Assembly (NCBI GenBank): GCA_012974315.1
Contig: JAAXQI010000190.1
Coordinates: 1 to 15,632 of the forward strand
Reading direction: 5' to 3'
Length of the DNA: 15,632 nucleotides
DNA from: Desulfobacterales bacterium
GTDB lineage: Bacteria > Desulfobacterota > Desulfobulbia > Desulfobulbales > BM004
A model generated the notes under the pieces. The model worked only from the letters and a program-made list of their open reading frames with translations. It did no database searches and had not been told where the DNA came from. Shown here piece after piece: positions 1 to 7,551 of this stretch; within the stretch, counting starts at the first letter, position 1, and every line of letters begins with the position of its first letter. Position numbers and translations under genes: made by a program.

Positions 1-79
1 CTATAAGACTTTCCGTCAGTTTTCCTATATTCTTTAATTTTTTTCCCGTACCGTATGCCAGGTGTTCAATAATATTCAT
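1..79 (-). CDS. Possible 5' end of a gene running off the left edge
   Basis: Reading leftward from an ATG whose first base is at 79, 26 codons remain open to the edge of the window, beginning MNIIEHLAYGTG and then Lys-rich. A weak purine-rich stretch (CAAGG) lies only 2-3 bases before the ATG, so the initiation signal is poor. The frame also stays open upstream of this ATG for about 17 codons. I do not recognise the sequence, and the piece is too short to separate a real N-terminus from chance. If real, it would lie downstream of the HD-GYP gene on the same strand. Confidence 0.3.
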   Translation of the reverse strand, partial: MNIIEHLAYGTGKKLKNIGKLTESLI

Positions 80-298
80 TGCCTTGCAGATAACGGTCAA
101 TACATAGACCACCCACTTGGTTCACACGAAGTTGACTTTCTACCCTAAATAGACAAAAGAGTCAAAAGCCACTTTTTATCCAGCAAACAATCTGCTCTTG
201 ACACCACTAAAACGGTGCATGTTTTTAAATGATATTACGCTGGTCTTTTATAGTATTAAAGTTGATTTGCACTTGCCATAGAGTTGAAATTATGGATC

Positions 299-1837
299 TC
301 ACTCAAGATAACTAATCAGGGCATTAACTATATTGCCGTCATATTTTCCGTCAGAAACCCCTTTCTGAAGTATGGACAATGCCTTTGCCGTCGGCATAGC
401 TCGCCGATAATGACGGTCTGCGGTCAAGGCCTCGAAAACATCGGCAACAGTGATGATCTTTGATATAAAAGGAATTTCATTGGCTTTTAGGCCGTTGTCA
501 TAGCCCGAGCCGTCTAAATTTTCATGGTGAGAAGCAGCAATACTCGGTATATTCCTATACTTGCGAGTAAAGTTCATTTTTTCAAGGATATTACGGGTAA
601 AAGTTACGTGTTTTTTTATGTGTTTATACTCCTTCTCGTTTAATTCTCCTGGTTTTTTTAGTATATGGTCGTCAATTCCTAGTTTTCCGTAATCATGAAG
701 AAGTCCTGCTATTCTCACAACATCAATCTCAGAATCGTTGTACCCAAACTCTTTGGCAATTCCGATTGCAAAGCGAGTGACATTAATTGAGTGGCCAGCA
801 GTTAATTTGTCTTTTGCGTCAATAGAAGCCGCCATAACCTCTAGAATGCTCTTAAACTGTCTTTCTTGTTCAGCAAACATTATTGCATTAACGATTGCTA
901 TAGCTATTATTGAAGATAATCCCTTAAGTATATCAATGTCGGCACTGTTGAATGTGCCATTATGTTTGTTGATTACTTCGATTACGCCTATGGTCTCGTC
1001 GTTATGATCTATTAAGGGTAGGCCTAAGATTGTCTTTGTCTGGTAACCAGTCTTTTTGTCAATACTTGAGTTGAAACGGACATCATTAACAGCATCTTTA
1101 ATATTAATCACTTGCCTTGTAACAGCAACCAAACCGGCAATACCAAGATTGAGGTTGAGTTTTATATCGGACTCTTCAAGGCCGTAGGCATATAGAGAGC
1201 TAAGCTGGCTGGTATTTTGGTCAACTATGAAAATCGACCCACGTTCGCTGCAGGTCTGATCCATCAGCTGTTGAATCAGTGTTTTTGCTTCACTGAAACC
1301 CATGTCAGTAAAAGGGTGGTTAACTTTATGGCCAAGCGTGTGGGTGTGATTTCTAATTAAGGCTATATCCGCATCATTGTAACGACCTGTATCCTTGTTA
1401 AGCAACTCAAGTGCCCCAACAATATATCCTTTATTGTCGGTTACTGGAGCAACGAGAATACTTTCAGTTCTATAGTTTAGAATCTGATCAATATCAGGAT
1501 TGAAGTAAGGATGTTCATGGGCATTAGCAATGTTGACAACCTGCTTTGATAGTACTGACCAACCTACAATGCCCATTCGGAATTTTATTCTTATCGAATC
1601 ATTGGCAACCCCTTCTGAAAATTTTGCCCGCAACTCCATTGTATCAAAGTCCAATAAAAAGAGGGAGGTCCGATCCGCTTCAATTAGTTTGGATATCTCT
1701 CTTATAATAAGGGGCAGAAGCTTGTCTATATCTCTTTCGGAACCAATCCTTTTTTGGATTTCCTGTAGGATTTCAAATCTGCGTGTATGCTTCTGTAAGG
1801 ATTGAAGATTTAGGTTATGTATTTTTGAATGACTCAT
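299..1837 (-). CDS. GAF-GAF-HD-GYP cyclic-di-GMP phosphodiesterase
   Basis: A 512-residue cytosolic protein with no membrane segment. Two GAF domains (about 38-170 and 185-320), each carrying the NK signature near its end (LLNK at 145-148, VINK at 288-291), precede an HD-GYP domain (about 326-512). The metal-site residues expected of the family are visible: H349, the H381-D382 pair in LLHDYGKLG, K385, H410, H437-H438, and D466 in ITVADVFEA. The family hydrolyses cyclic-di-GMP, usually to pGpG or GMP; the GAF pair would bind a small ligand and set activity. One oddity is that the signature reads DGSGYDNGL, so the proline of GYP is D447. The ATG at 1837 is preceded by AAAGGAA at 4-bp spacing, which supports this start. 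The gene appears monocistronic, 425 bases from the ClC gene upstream on the same strand. Confidence 0.93.
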   Translation of the reverse strand: MSHSKIHNLNLQSLQKHTRRFEILQEIQKRIGSERDIDKLLPLIIREISKLIEADRTSLFLLDFDTMELRAKFSEGVANDSIRIKFRMGIVGWSVLSKQVVNIANAHEHPYFNPDIDQILNYRTESILVAPVTDNKGYIVGALELLNKDTGRYNDADIALIRNHTHTLGHKVNHPFTDMGFSEAKTLIQQLMDQTCSERGSIFIVDQNTSQLSSLYAYGLEESDIKLNLNLGIAGLVAVTRQVINIKDAVNDVRFNSSIDKKTGYQTKTILGLPLIDHNDETIGVIEVINKHNGTFNSADIDILKGLSSIIAIAIVNAIMFAEQERQFKSILEVMAASIDAKDKLTAGHSINVTRFAIGIAKEFGYNDSEIDVVRIAGLLHDYGKLGIDDHILKKPGELNEKEYKHIKKHVTFTRNILEKMNFTRKYRNIPSIAASHHENLDGSGYDNGLKANEIPFISKIITVADVFEALTADRHYRRAMPTAKALSILQKGVSDGKYDGNIVNALISYLE

Positions 1838-2262
1838 GTTTCCTTTTGGGGATTAAAGAACCTGAATAGACATTTGATCAATAAATATGATAGAAAAAAA
1901 TATTAAAAGCAATATTAAATTTGGCCAATCATAAGAAGAAGTATATTATCTGAGAAGATTACGTATCAAAAACTACTCTTCGACGTTAATCAAAATCTAC
2001 ATATCTTGCCAACAGCAATTACTGGCCGCAAAGTAATCCTGACATTCACTTTGGGTTGATCAGCTTGCTGATTGAGAATTATATGTGAACAGGTTTTCTG
2101 ATGGTTGAAAGGATATAGCGTGTTAGACTTTTTCTGCTTAATGCAAAGAGCAATGGTGCATTAGAATGTCAGGCGTTATAGCTGTTTTAAGCAGTATTTG
2201 AAATTTTTTTGTGAGAAATGCAAAACCCCTTTCTATAAATTTGTGCTTTTCTTCCTGTTGAC
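1838..2262. other. 425-base intergenic stretch with inverted repeats
   Basis: There is no convincing gene on either strand. The half next to the HD-GYP gene is AT-rich and promoter-like. A short perfect palindrome, ATCAGC-TT-GCTGAT, lies at 2059-2072. At 2134-2194 an 8-bp inverted repeat (CTGCTTAA / TTAAGCAG) encloses a second hairpin, TAATGCA (2139-2145) / TGCATTA (2157-2163). This nested structure lies 70-130 bases after the ClC stop codon and may be a 3'-UTR structure or a small repeat element. It lacks the U-run of a normal terminator. Confidence 0.45.
1884..1912 (-). promoter_or_regulatory. Possible promoter of the HD-GYP gene
   Basis: On the minus strand TTGCTT (1912-1907) and CATATT (1889-1884) are spaced by 17 bases in very AT-rich DNA, and would start transcription about 40 bases before the HD-GYP start codon. 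The match to sigma-70 is only fair. Confidence 0.3.
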
Positions 2263-4359
2263 TCAGTCGTGACAGATAAAGATTTTTTTAACAGATTCTA
2301 TCTGGTCAGAAAAGCAGAGCACAGTTATGACATCACCGGGAAGGATTTTTGTATTGCCATCAGGGACGATAACAGTACCATACCTGAGGATTGAGACGAG
2401 ATTGGTGTTTTTGGGCAGGGAGATATCAGCCAGTCGTTTACCGGTACCCGAACAATTTGATTCCACCTTGATTTCCGTGAATTCCAGACCGGTAACCTTG
2501 CGAAGGGCTGAACGGTCCTGGGCCAATTCATCTTTCTGTTTGCGCATCAGACCGACATTATAAGCCCGGACAATATTGGAGCGGCTGATGACCCCGACTA
2601 ATTGTTTTGGATTGTTTCTTGAAATTACCGGCAGTCTGGCCAGGTCGCGGGGCGCCATTTTTCTGATGGCTGACCAGATAGGTTCATCCGGGAAAACCGT
2701 GACAGGGTCAGGGGTTGCTACATCCCAGACCTTCAGGTCCTTTAAGTTGACCTCTTTTCTATGCAGGGTCCGCTCCATCTCCTGGATGGTGCGCTCCATA
2801 TCCTGCATGGTGACCATGCCGTATAATTCTGTTTCATTAGCCATTACAGGAAAGCCGCCTAGATGGGTTTCCTGGAAGGCTGCAAAAAGATCAGCAACAC
2901 TCTGCTCCTGTTGCACAGTGACCGGTGCCTTGTTCATTACCTCCTCAACCTGTACTGTCTGCATGATATCCAGATCCCTTCCCTGCTCAAAACGGATGCC
3001 GCGCTTGGTGAGCTTCAGACTGTAAATGGAATCGGAGTGCAGCCATTGGGCAAAAGTCGAAGCAACCATGCCTGCTGCCATTAGAGGCAGGATCAGTCGG
3101 TAGTCATTGCTCATTTCAAAGACAATAAGCATGGAGGTTAGTGGTGCTCTGGCCGCTGCTGAAAAGACGGCGGCCATGCCGACGAGGGCATAGGCACCTA
3201 TTTCGATGTTAAGGTTCGGAAAGAGATGCATTGCCAGGTAACCAAAGGAGCCTCCCAGCATGGCACCAGTAAAAAGTGAGGGGGCAAAGACACCACCGGA
3301 ATTGCCGGAACCCAGGGTAAATGAAGTTGCCAGCGGTTTGAGAAAAATAAGGAGAAAAAGCAGAAAAAAAGGTACACGTCCCTGCAGTACCTCTTCAAGA
3401 AAAAGAAAGCCTGAACCAAAAATATGTGGATAATTTTCAGAAATAGGCAGTCCCAAAGCCATATCATTTGGGGAAATATAAGAAATGGTACCCACGTATG
3501 GATAACAAAAGGCAAGGATGCCAAGGAGCAGAGCGCCAGTTGCAGGTTTGAGCCATTCAGGTATGGCAAGTCGGTCAAACACATCTTCAGTATAATAGAG
3601 CATGCGTATGAAAAGAATACCGACAAGTGCTGCCAGGAGACCAAGAATAACATAGAGCAGAATTTCCCATGGTGATTGCATGACATAGCCGGGAATCTCA
3701 AAAGCAGGGCGGGCACCAAGAAAAATTTGGCTCACAATGGACGCAGCCACCGCTGAAACTACTACGTTGCCAAAAACGGTTACCTGTATTTCACTGAGTA
3801 GAACCTCTATGGCAAAAACCACCCCGGCAATCGGTGCATTAAATGTCGCTGCAATGCCTGCAGCAGCACCGCAAGCCACCAGGTTTTTGATCCTTGCATC
3901 CGACAGGTGTAGCCACTGGCCAATAGAAGACCCCAGGGCGGAACCTACCTGGACAATCGGTCCTTCCCTTCCTGCTGATCCTCCCGTCCCTATACAAAGG
4001 GCAGAGGTGATAATTTTTGCTATGGCAACACGAGGCCGGATGCGGCCGCCCCTTAGAATAAGGGCCTGCATAACCTCAGGAACTCCATGGCCTTTGGCTT
4101 CAGGGGCAAATTTGACAATGATCGGCCCCACCAGCAGTCCACCTATTACCGGAATCAGGATTAGCCATAGCCGGCCTAACTCTGGAAGGATTTTCTCGCC
4201 GCCGCCATAGAAAAAGGTCTGGATGAATGCAATGAGACGGATAAAGACCACAGCAGCAAGTCCGGTGGATACTCCTATCACAACAGCCATTACCAGCAGA
4301 ATAAGCCCCTCTCGAGGGGCAAGCTGGTCAAGCATTTTAGCCAGGTAACGTTTGAGCAT
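2263..4359 (-). CDS. ClC-family chloride channel/transporter with CBS pair and TrkA-C domain
   Basis: A 698-residue inner-membrane protein. Residues about 18-445 form the ClC core, with the anion-site motifs GKGHGVPEV (starting at residue 89), GREGP (130-134, with E132 as the gating glutamate) and GNSGGVFAPSLFTGA (352-366). Two CBS domains follow (about 470-525 and 543-600), then a TrkA-C/RCK-C domain (about 620-692). The C-terminal half would be cytosolic and is likely to bind nucleotide. At the position of the internal proton glutamate of E. coli ClC (E203) the protein has V186 in AIEVLL, as ClC channels do. No strong ribosome site precedes the ATG at 4359 (CGTTTCATCC), so the start is less certain than the domains; M9 is another candidate. 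The gene is divergent from the lipoprotein gene at 4614. Confidence 0.93.
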   Translation of the reverse strand: MLKRYLAKMLDQLAPREGLILLVMAVVIGVSTGLAAVVFIRLIAFIQTFFYGGGEKILPELGRLWLILIPVIGGLLVGPIIVKFAPEAKGHGVPEVMQALILRGGRIRPRVAIAKIITSALCIGTGGSAGREGPIVQVGSALGSSIGQWLHLSDARIKNLVACGAAAGIAATFNAPIAGVVFAIEVLLSEIQVTVFGNVVVSAVAASIVSQIFLGARPAFEIPGYVMQSPWEILLYVILGLLAALVGILFIRMLYYTEDVFDRLAIPEWLKPATGALLLGILAFCYPYVGTISYISPNDMALGLPISENYPHIFGSGFLFLEEVLQGRVPFFLLFLLIFLKPLATSFTLGSGNSGGVFAPSLFTGAMLGGSFGYLAMHLFPNLNIEIGAYALVGMAAVFSAAARAPLTSMLIVFEMSNDYRLILPLMAAGMVASTFAQWLHSDSIYSLKLTKRGIRFEQGRDLDIMQTVQVEEVMNKAPVTVQQEQSVADLFAAFQETHLGGFPVMANETELYGMVTMQDMERTIQEMERTLHRKEVNLKDLKVWDVATPDPVTVFPDEPIWSAIRKMAPRDLARLPVISRNNPKQLVGVISRSNIVRAYNVGLMRKQKDELAQDRSALRKVTGLEFTEIKVESNCSGTGKRLADISLPKNTNLVSILRYGTVIVPDGNTKILPGDVITVLCFSDQIESVKKIFICHD

Positions 4360-4534
4360 GGATGAAACGGGTTGTTAGTATCAGCTTGAAAATTCTTATA
4401 ATTATAAATCAAAAAATTTCGATATTACAGATGGTTACATTAGATAACAGGTGCTGTCAAGGGAGGACCTGTGTCATTGGCGAAAAAGTGTTTGGAGTAC
4501 TGAATAGCTGGCAAAAAAAATGGGGGGTGATTAT

Positions 4535-4551
4535 CTTATAAATTATATAAG
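4535..4551. repeat. AT-rich inverted repeat in a divergent promoter region
   Basis: CTTATA-AATTA-TATAAG is a perfect 6-bp inverted repeat about 60-80 bases before the lipoprotein start, in the 254-base gap between divergent genes. It could be an operator or overlap a -10 element. A weaker CAGGT / ACCTG pair lies at 4448-4471. No clear promoter can be assigned. Confidence 0.35.
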
Positions 4552-4598
4552 AATATTACATTCAATGACGAAAGAAGTTGCAGAAGTTAATAAAATAT

Positions 4599-4605
4599 AA
4601 GGAGG
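4599..4605 (+). promoter_or_regulatory. Ribosome-binding site fixing the lipoprotein start
   Basis: AAGGAGG lies 8 bases before the ATG at 4614. This makes 4614 the start rather than the in-frame TTG at 4578, which lies upstream of the site. Confidence 0.85.
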
Positions 4606-4613
4606 AATATGCC

Positions 4614-5129
4614 ATGATAGGAAAAACGTCTTTTATATTCATCAACCGGGATAGATTGTTCATTTCGCTGGCAACCATTCTTGCACTTTTTCTTTTAGCA
4701 GGATGTGCTACCGGGGGTAATTACGGGAAACTGGAGAGGAATAGAGATCTGGACAACATGTTTCTTAGGTATGAGGTTTTGCCTGACCACAGGTATTACT
4801 CAACCGGAGGGTTTGATGCGCCTGACGCCATTCTGGCAGTTCACACGGATTATGAGTTGGACAATTCAGGAAACCTGTGGAGGGGAGTTCCCAATGTTGA
4901 TTCCGGCCAGATGCGAATATGGATTGATACCATAGCACCTGAACAGAATTATCGGGCAGGGGGGTATTTTGCGGCCTACATCCTGGATCCGAATGGGAAA
5001 AGAGTCGGTGCCTGGTATTCAATTGAACCACAAACAACGGTGAAGTTTTTAGAGGGAAACAAGATTCAGGTGTGGACTCCTCATCTGAGCCCAGATATTG
5101 GAAGAGGGATAAGAAGAGGAGGACGCTAA
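4614..5129 (+). CDS. Outer-membrane lipoprotein of unknown function
   Basis: A 171-residue protein. The N-terminus is a classical lipoprotein signal: charged residues, a hydrophobic run (about 15-28) and the lipobox LLAGC with C31 as the lipidated cysteine. The residue after it is Ala, not Asp, which by the usual rule sends it to the outer membrane. The mature part is rich in Tyr, Trp, Asp and Gly (for example YYSTGGFDAPDAI and MRIWIDTIAPE) and looks like a compact beta-rich domain. It ends in a basic tail, RRGGR. I do not recognise the family. Translation starts at 4614 on the strength of the ribosome site. The last codons overlap a second AGGAGG and an ATG in another frame at 5129, which may couple it to the next gene. 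Confidence 0.88.
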   Translation: MIGKTSFIFINRDRLFISLATILALFLLAGCATGGNYGKLERNRDLDNMFLRYEVLPDHRYYSTGGFDAPDAILAVHTDYELDNSGNLWRGVPNVDSGQMRIWIDTIAPEQNYRAGGYFAAYILDPNGKRVGAWYSIEPQTTVKFLEGNKIQVWTPHLSPDIGRGIRRGGR

Positions 5130-5158
5130 TGGAAGGGATCGAAAGAGATTTCCAATAA
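5129..5158 (+). CDS. Possible 9-codon coupling/leader ORF
   Basis: ATG at 5129 overlaps the lipoprotein stop codon (TAATG) and has AGGAGG (5117-5122) at 6-base spacing. It encodes MEGIERDFQ and stops at 5158, one base before the TTG at 5160 that opens the following long frame. The long frame itself has no good ribosome site, so this tiny ORF could deliver ribosomes to it. It could also be chance. Confidence 0.3.
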   Translation: MEGIERDFQ

Positions 5159-5159
5159 A

Positions 5160-6281
5160 TTGTCTATCATGAAAGATTCTTCTTTTTTAAAAACAGTCAA
5201 ATATAATTGTGATATTTCAGATGCCAGGGACAATGGAATTTACTCCATCTGTACCCTGGTGCTGAAATTGCGTAATCTCTATAAGTGGGAGAATGGGCTT
5301 GAGCCCTGGCAGGAGCCGGATTCTCCTGTTTTTCTGGACTGGATCGCCGCAAAAGAAGAATACTGGGAGACAATACAGGAAAAGCCGCTTTTGCAGATTC
5401 CCATCAACGGCAAAAACGTCGATCCCTTTCAGCTTCCCAAAATTAATGGGTATCTTTCCTCTGACAATCAAGTGTACGGCGCCGGGTATGGCAGGTCGAT
5501 GAAGGCGGTTTTTTTCATTGCCAAAGTCCTTGAAGATCGAATGGTTGAGGGGTGTCCGACCTTGATACTGGGAGAAGAAAAAGCCCGGGAGCTTTCCAGT
5601 CCCTTCGCCATGCTGCAGGATGGTGTGATATATATCAGAAAGGAGCCGCTGCGTTTTTTTTTCTGGGATCAGATCCAGGAGATCAAGCCTTCCTGTAAGA
5701 TCGCCATGCAGCAGGCACTTTCCTGCTATGGATTAATTAAGGATGGTTGTGACCTTGACCGGAAAAAGTTGATTGATGTTTTTGATACCATAATTGATCA
5801 GGAACTGGAGATCTTTATTTATCACGAGGTAGGTGAAAGCCAGAAAAACTCTCTGGATAGTGACGTGTTAAAAAAAATAATTTCTGCTTTTCCTGCCTCG
5901 GCTCTGGAACTGGTTGCCAGGGCAGTAAAGGATATTCTTGCCGATACCCACCCGAAAGGACTTCTTGGTCATATTCTTGCCAGGGAGAAAAAAAGTTCAC
6001 TGGGCTTTTACGTTTCTTTTTTAGATGGAATGCGTAAGCTCCTCTGTCCTGAGATAATTGAAGCCAGTAAACAATTCTGGGGGAATGGTGATTGGTCTCT
6101 GATTGAAAAGGCGCGGCTGGAAAGCCGCAGGAAAAATGGAGAAATTGGTACAAAGTTTCAGGATATGTGTAGCAGGTTGGATCGGGGCGAATCTTCTGAG
6201 GAAGTAAGAGTTTGGGCAGAAAAAAATGTGTTGGCACCCCTGGGGCTGCATGCCCCGGCAAGGGAGGAGGGGGTTACTTGA
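5160..6281 (+). CDS. Conserved-looking cytosolic protein of unknown function
   Basis: Up to 373 residues from the TTG at 5160, or 370 from the ATG at 5169. There is no signal peptide or membrane segment. The sequence is mixed alpha/beta in appearance, with a Trp-rich N-terminal third (LYKWENGLEPWQEPD), a central segment YIRKEPLRFFFWDQIQE, and a helical C-terminal part containing IFIYHEVGES and a terminal region rich in Lys, Arg and Glu. It resembles conserved hypothetical proteins of Deltaproteobacteria (from memory the type called Sfum_1244 family, not verified). No function can be given. The start is uncertain because neither TTG 5160 nor ATG 5169 has a clear ribosome site; coupling through the 9-codon ORF before it is plausible. 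It follows the lipoprotein gene by 30 bases, so the two are probably co-transcribed. Its end overlaps the converging gene by 8 bases. Confidence 0.85.
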   Translation: MSIMKDSSFLKTVKYNCDISDARDNGIYSICTLVLKLRNLYKWENGLEPWQEPDSPVFLDWIAAKEEYWETIQEKPLLQIPINGKNVDPFQLPKINGYLSSDNQVYGAGYGRSMKAVFFIAKVLEDRMVEGCPTLILGEEKARELSSPFAMLQDGVIYIRKEPLRFFFWDQIQEIKPSCKIAMQQALSCYGLIKDGCDLDRKKLIDVFDTIIDQELEIFIYHEVGESQKNSLDSDVLKKIISAFPASALELVARAVKDILADTHPKGLLGHILAREKKSSLGFYVSFLDGMRKLLCPEIIEASKQFWGNGDWSLIEKARLESRRKNGEIGTKFQDMCSRLDRGESSEEVRVWAEKNVLAPLGLHAPAREEGVT

Positions 6282-6714
6282 ATTCTCTGTCAGTCAGCCC
6301 GGTATAATCCAGAGTTACACTTCCCTCAGTTTCACCCGCATATTTTTCAGCACTCTCTTTAGAACCGAATGCCACAATAGGCGCCTTGTTATTTTTCTCG
6401 TCGAGACAGAAATAGGCCTTGCTTATGTCAATTTCTTCTGCAGTATAATAATCATAAACCTTCGAAGTGGCATCAAAACTGACCATTTCCATGGCACAGA
6501 GTTCTCTGTTACGGTGTTCTACGGCACAGCTAATGCCACTGAAAAAAACAGGGCCGTTGGCTTCACCATGCAAAGAATATTTTATCATGTCGCCACTGAC
6601 CTTTTCATCCAGCTGTATACAGGTTGGAGAGCCATCTTCAGCCATGGCTTGATTGAAGCCCGGAACAGAAATGAACAAAAGAGCAAGTGCAGTAAAGAAA
6701 ATTTTTCTCAGCAT
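6274..6714 (-). CDS. Exported small protein with a NosL-like C-terminal region
   Basis: A 146-residue protein with a Sec signal peptide (about 1-25, likely cut after AMA in NQAMAEDGSP). The mature part has four cysteines (C32, C63, C73, C103). The C-terminal half follows the pattern of NosL-type copper-binding proteins: a Cys/Met cluster ELCAMEM (71-77), then IDISKAYFCLD (96-105) and IVAFGSKESAEKYAGETEGSVTLDY (from 113), which corresponds to the NosL segment where AF.dk..A..fa...GG.v is conserved. No nos genes are nearby, so a role in nitrous oxide reductase assembly is unlikely; metal or haem handling in the periplasm is a guess. The start at 6714 is chosen over the longer frame from 6810 because AGAGGAGC lies just upstream and the signal peptide begins there. 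It converges with the preceding plus-strand gene. Confidence 0.8.
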   Translation of the reverse strand: MLRKIFFTALALLFISVPGFNQAMAEDGSPTCIQLDEKVSGDMIKYSLHGEANGPVFFSGISCAVEHRNRELCAMEMVSFDATSKVYDYYTAEEIDISKAYFCLDEKNNKAPIVAFGSKESAEKYAGETEGSVTLDYTGLTDREFK

Positions 6715-6794
6715 GATATAATGCTCCTCTGTATGCAGTAAATTTGTTGAAAAGGGAAATGACAGCTTTCGGCCCGGTAAAGTCATAAATATTA

Positions 6795-6829
6795 TTGACG
6801 AAAATGACATATAATCAAAAAACTGTCAA
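6795..6829. promoter_or_regulatory. Divergent promoter region of the NosL-like and macro-domain genes
   Basis: Two -35-like boxes face each other: TTGACG on the plus strand (6795-6800) and TTGACA on the minus strand (6829-6824), making a TTGAC / GTCAA inverted repeat. The minus-strand box has a weak -10 (CATTTT, 6806-6801) at 17 bases. A TATAAT at 6810-6815 sits too close to the plus-strand box. The arrangement suggests promoters in the gap, but the exact elements are unsure. Confidence 0.3.
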
Positions 6830-6880
6830 ACATCTCACAATAATAGAATGTAAAATCTCATCCATGACAAGAATTGTACA

Positions 6881-7396
6881 ATGAATAACACAATAGAACT
6901 GGTTAGTACCGATATCACTACACTTGAGGTGGATTGTATTGTTAATGCGGCAAATAATTCCCTCTTGGGCGGTGGTGGCGTGGATGGCGCTATACACAGT
7001 GCGGCTGGGCCTGGATTGTTGGAGGAGTGCAGAAAACTTGACGGCTGCGCAACTGGAGAGGCCAGGATAACCAAAGGGCATAGCCTGCCCGCTCAATATG
7101 TCATCCACACAGTGGGGCCGGTTTGGCGCGGTGGGGCTACTGGAGAAGATGATCTGCTTGCAAGCTGTTATCAGAAAAGTTTTAAACTTGTCAGGGAGTA
7201 TAACCTGCAAAGTATTGCTTTTCCGGCAATCAGTACCGGTATTTACGGTTTTCCTAAACAACGGGCCGCCCATATAGCCATCAGGGAAACACAAAGAGAG
7301 CTGGCTGAGAACAAGGGATTGGCAAGGGTACTCTTTGTCTGTTTTAACAATGAAACAAGAATTGCCTATAACAAAGCACTGTTGGAAAAGAGATAG
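6881..7396 (+). CDS. Macro-domain ADP-ribose hydrolase (MacroD/YmdB type)
   Basis: A 171-residue single-domain cytosolic protein. Family motifs are in order: DCIVNAANNSLLGGGGVDGAIH (from residue 18; N22, N25 and D35 are the catalytic or ligand-contacting type), the GEARITKGHSLP segment (59-70), VIHTVGPVW (74-82) and the diphosphate loop AISTGIYGFP (116-125). Proteins of this type remove ADP-ribose from O-acetyl-ADP-ribose or from mono-ADP-ribosylated aspartate/glutamate. The length is normal for the stand-alone family. The ATG at 6881 has only a weak ribosome site, but no better in-frame start fits. No DarT or other ADP-ribosyltransferase partner is visible nearby, so it looks like a housekeeping copy rather than an antitoxin. 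Confidence 0.93.
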   Translation: MNNTIELVSTDITTLEVDCIVNAANNSLLGGGGVDGAIHSAAGPGLLEECRKLDGCATGEARITKGHSLPAQYVIHTVGPVWRGGATGEDDLLASCYQKSFKLVREYNLQSIAFPAISTGIYGFPKQRAAHIAIRETQRELAENKGLARVLFVCFNNETRIAYNKALLEKR

Positions 7397-7513
7397 ACTT
7401 GCAACAGGATTTATAATGTGGGCTTAACTGGCTAGGCACTCAATTCGCCGGCTGTAAATAGTCTGCCTTTTGAGATTAAGTCATGTTTTACTGAAAATTA
7501 TATCTGTCTGCCG

Positions 7514-7551
7514 GCAATAATTAGTGCCGTATTACATACACTAATTATTGC
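7514..7551. terminator. Perfect 13-bp hairpin between converging genes
   Basis: GCAATAATTAGTG (7514-7526) and CACTAATTATTGC (7539-7551) pair without mismatch around a 12-base loop. It lies between the ends of the macro-domain gene and the HTH gene, and the HTH gene's stop codon (7545-7547) is inside the right arm. No strong U-run follows on either side, so it may act as a weak two-way terminator or as an mRNA 3'-end stabiliser. Confidence 0.5.

Noticed and set aside
198..203. Perfect TTGACA as a plus-strand promoter
   Set aside because: No -10 element lies at 16-18 bases, and it would only transcribe antisense into the HD-GYP gene.
3198..3719. 173-codon minus-strand frame within the ClC gene
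   Set aside because: It lies in another frame of the same strand as conserved membrane segments; its hydrophobic look comes from codon content.
3737..4210. 157-codon frame opposite the ClC gene
   Set aside because: It is antisense to conserved ClC core motifs, is of low complexity and lacks a ribosome site.
6226..6741. 171-codon plus-strand frame across the gene junction
   Set aside because: It overlaps the end of one supported gene and runs antisense to another with a signal peptide and ribosome site.
6815..7294. 159-codon minus-strand frame opposite the macro-domain gene
   Set aside because: The plus strand encodes a full macro domain; this frame has no motif or ribosome site.
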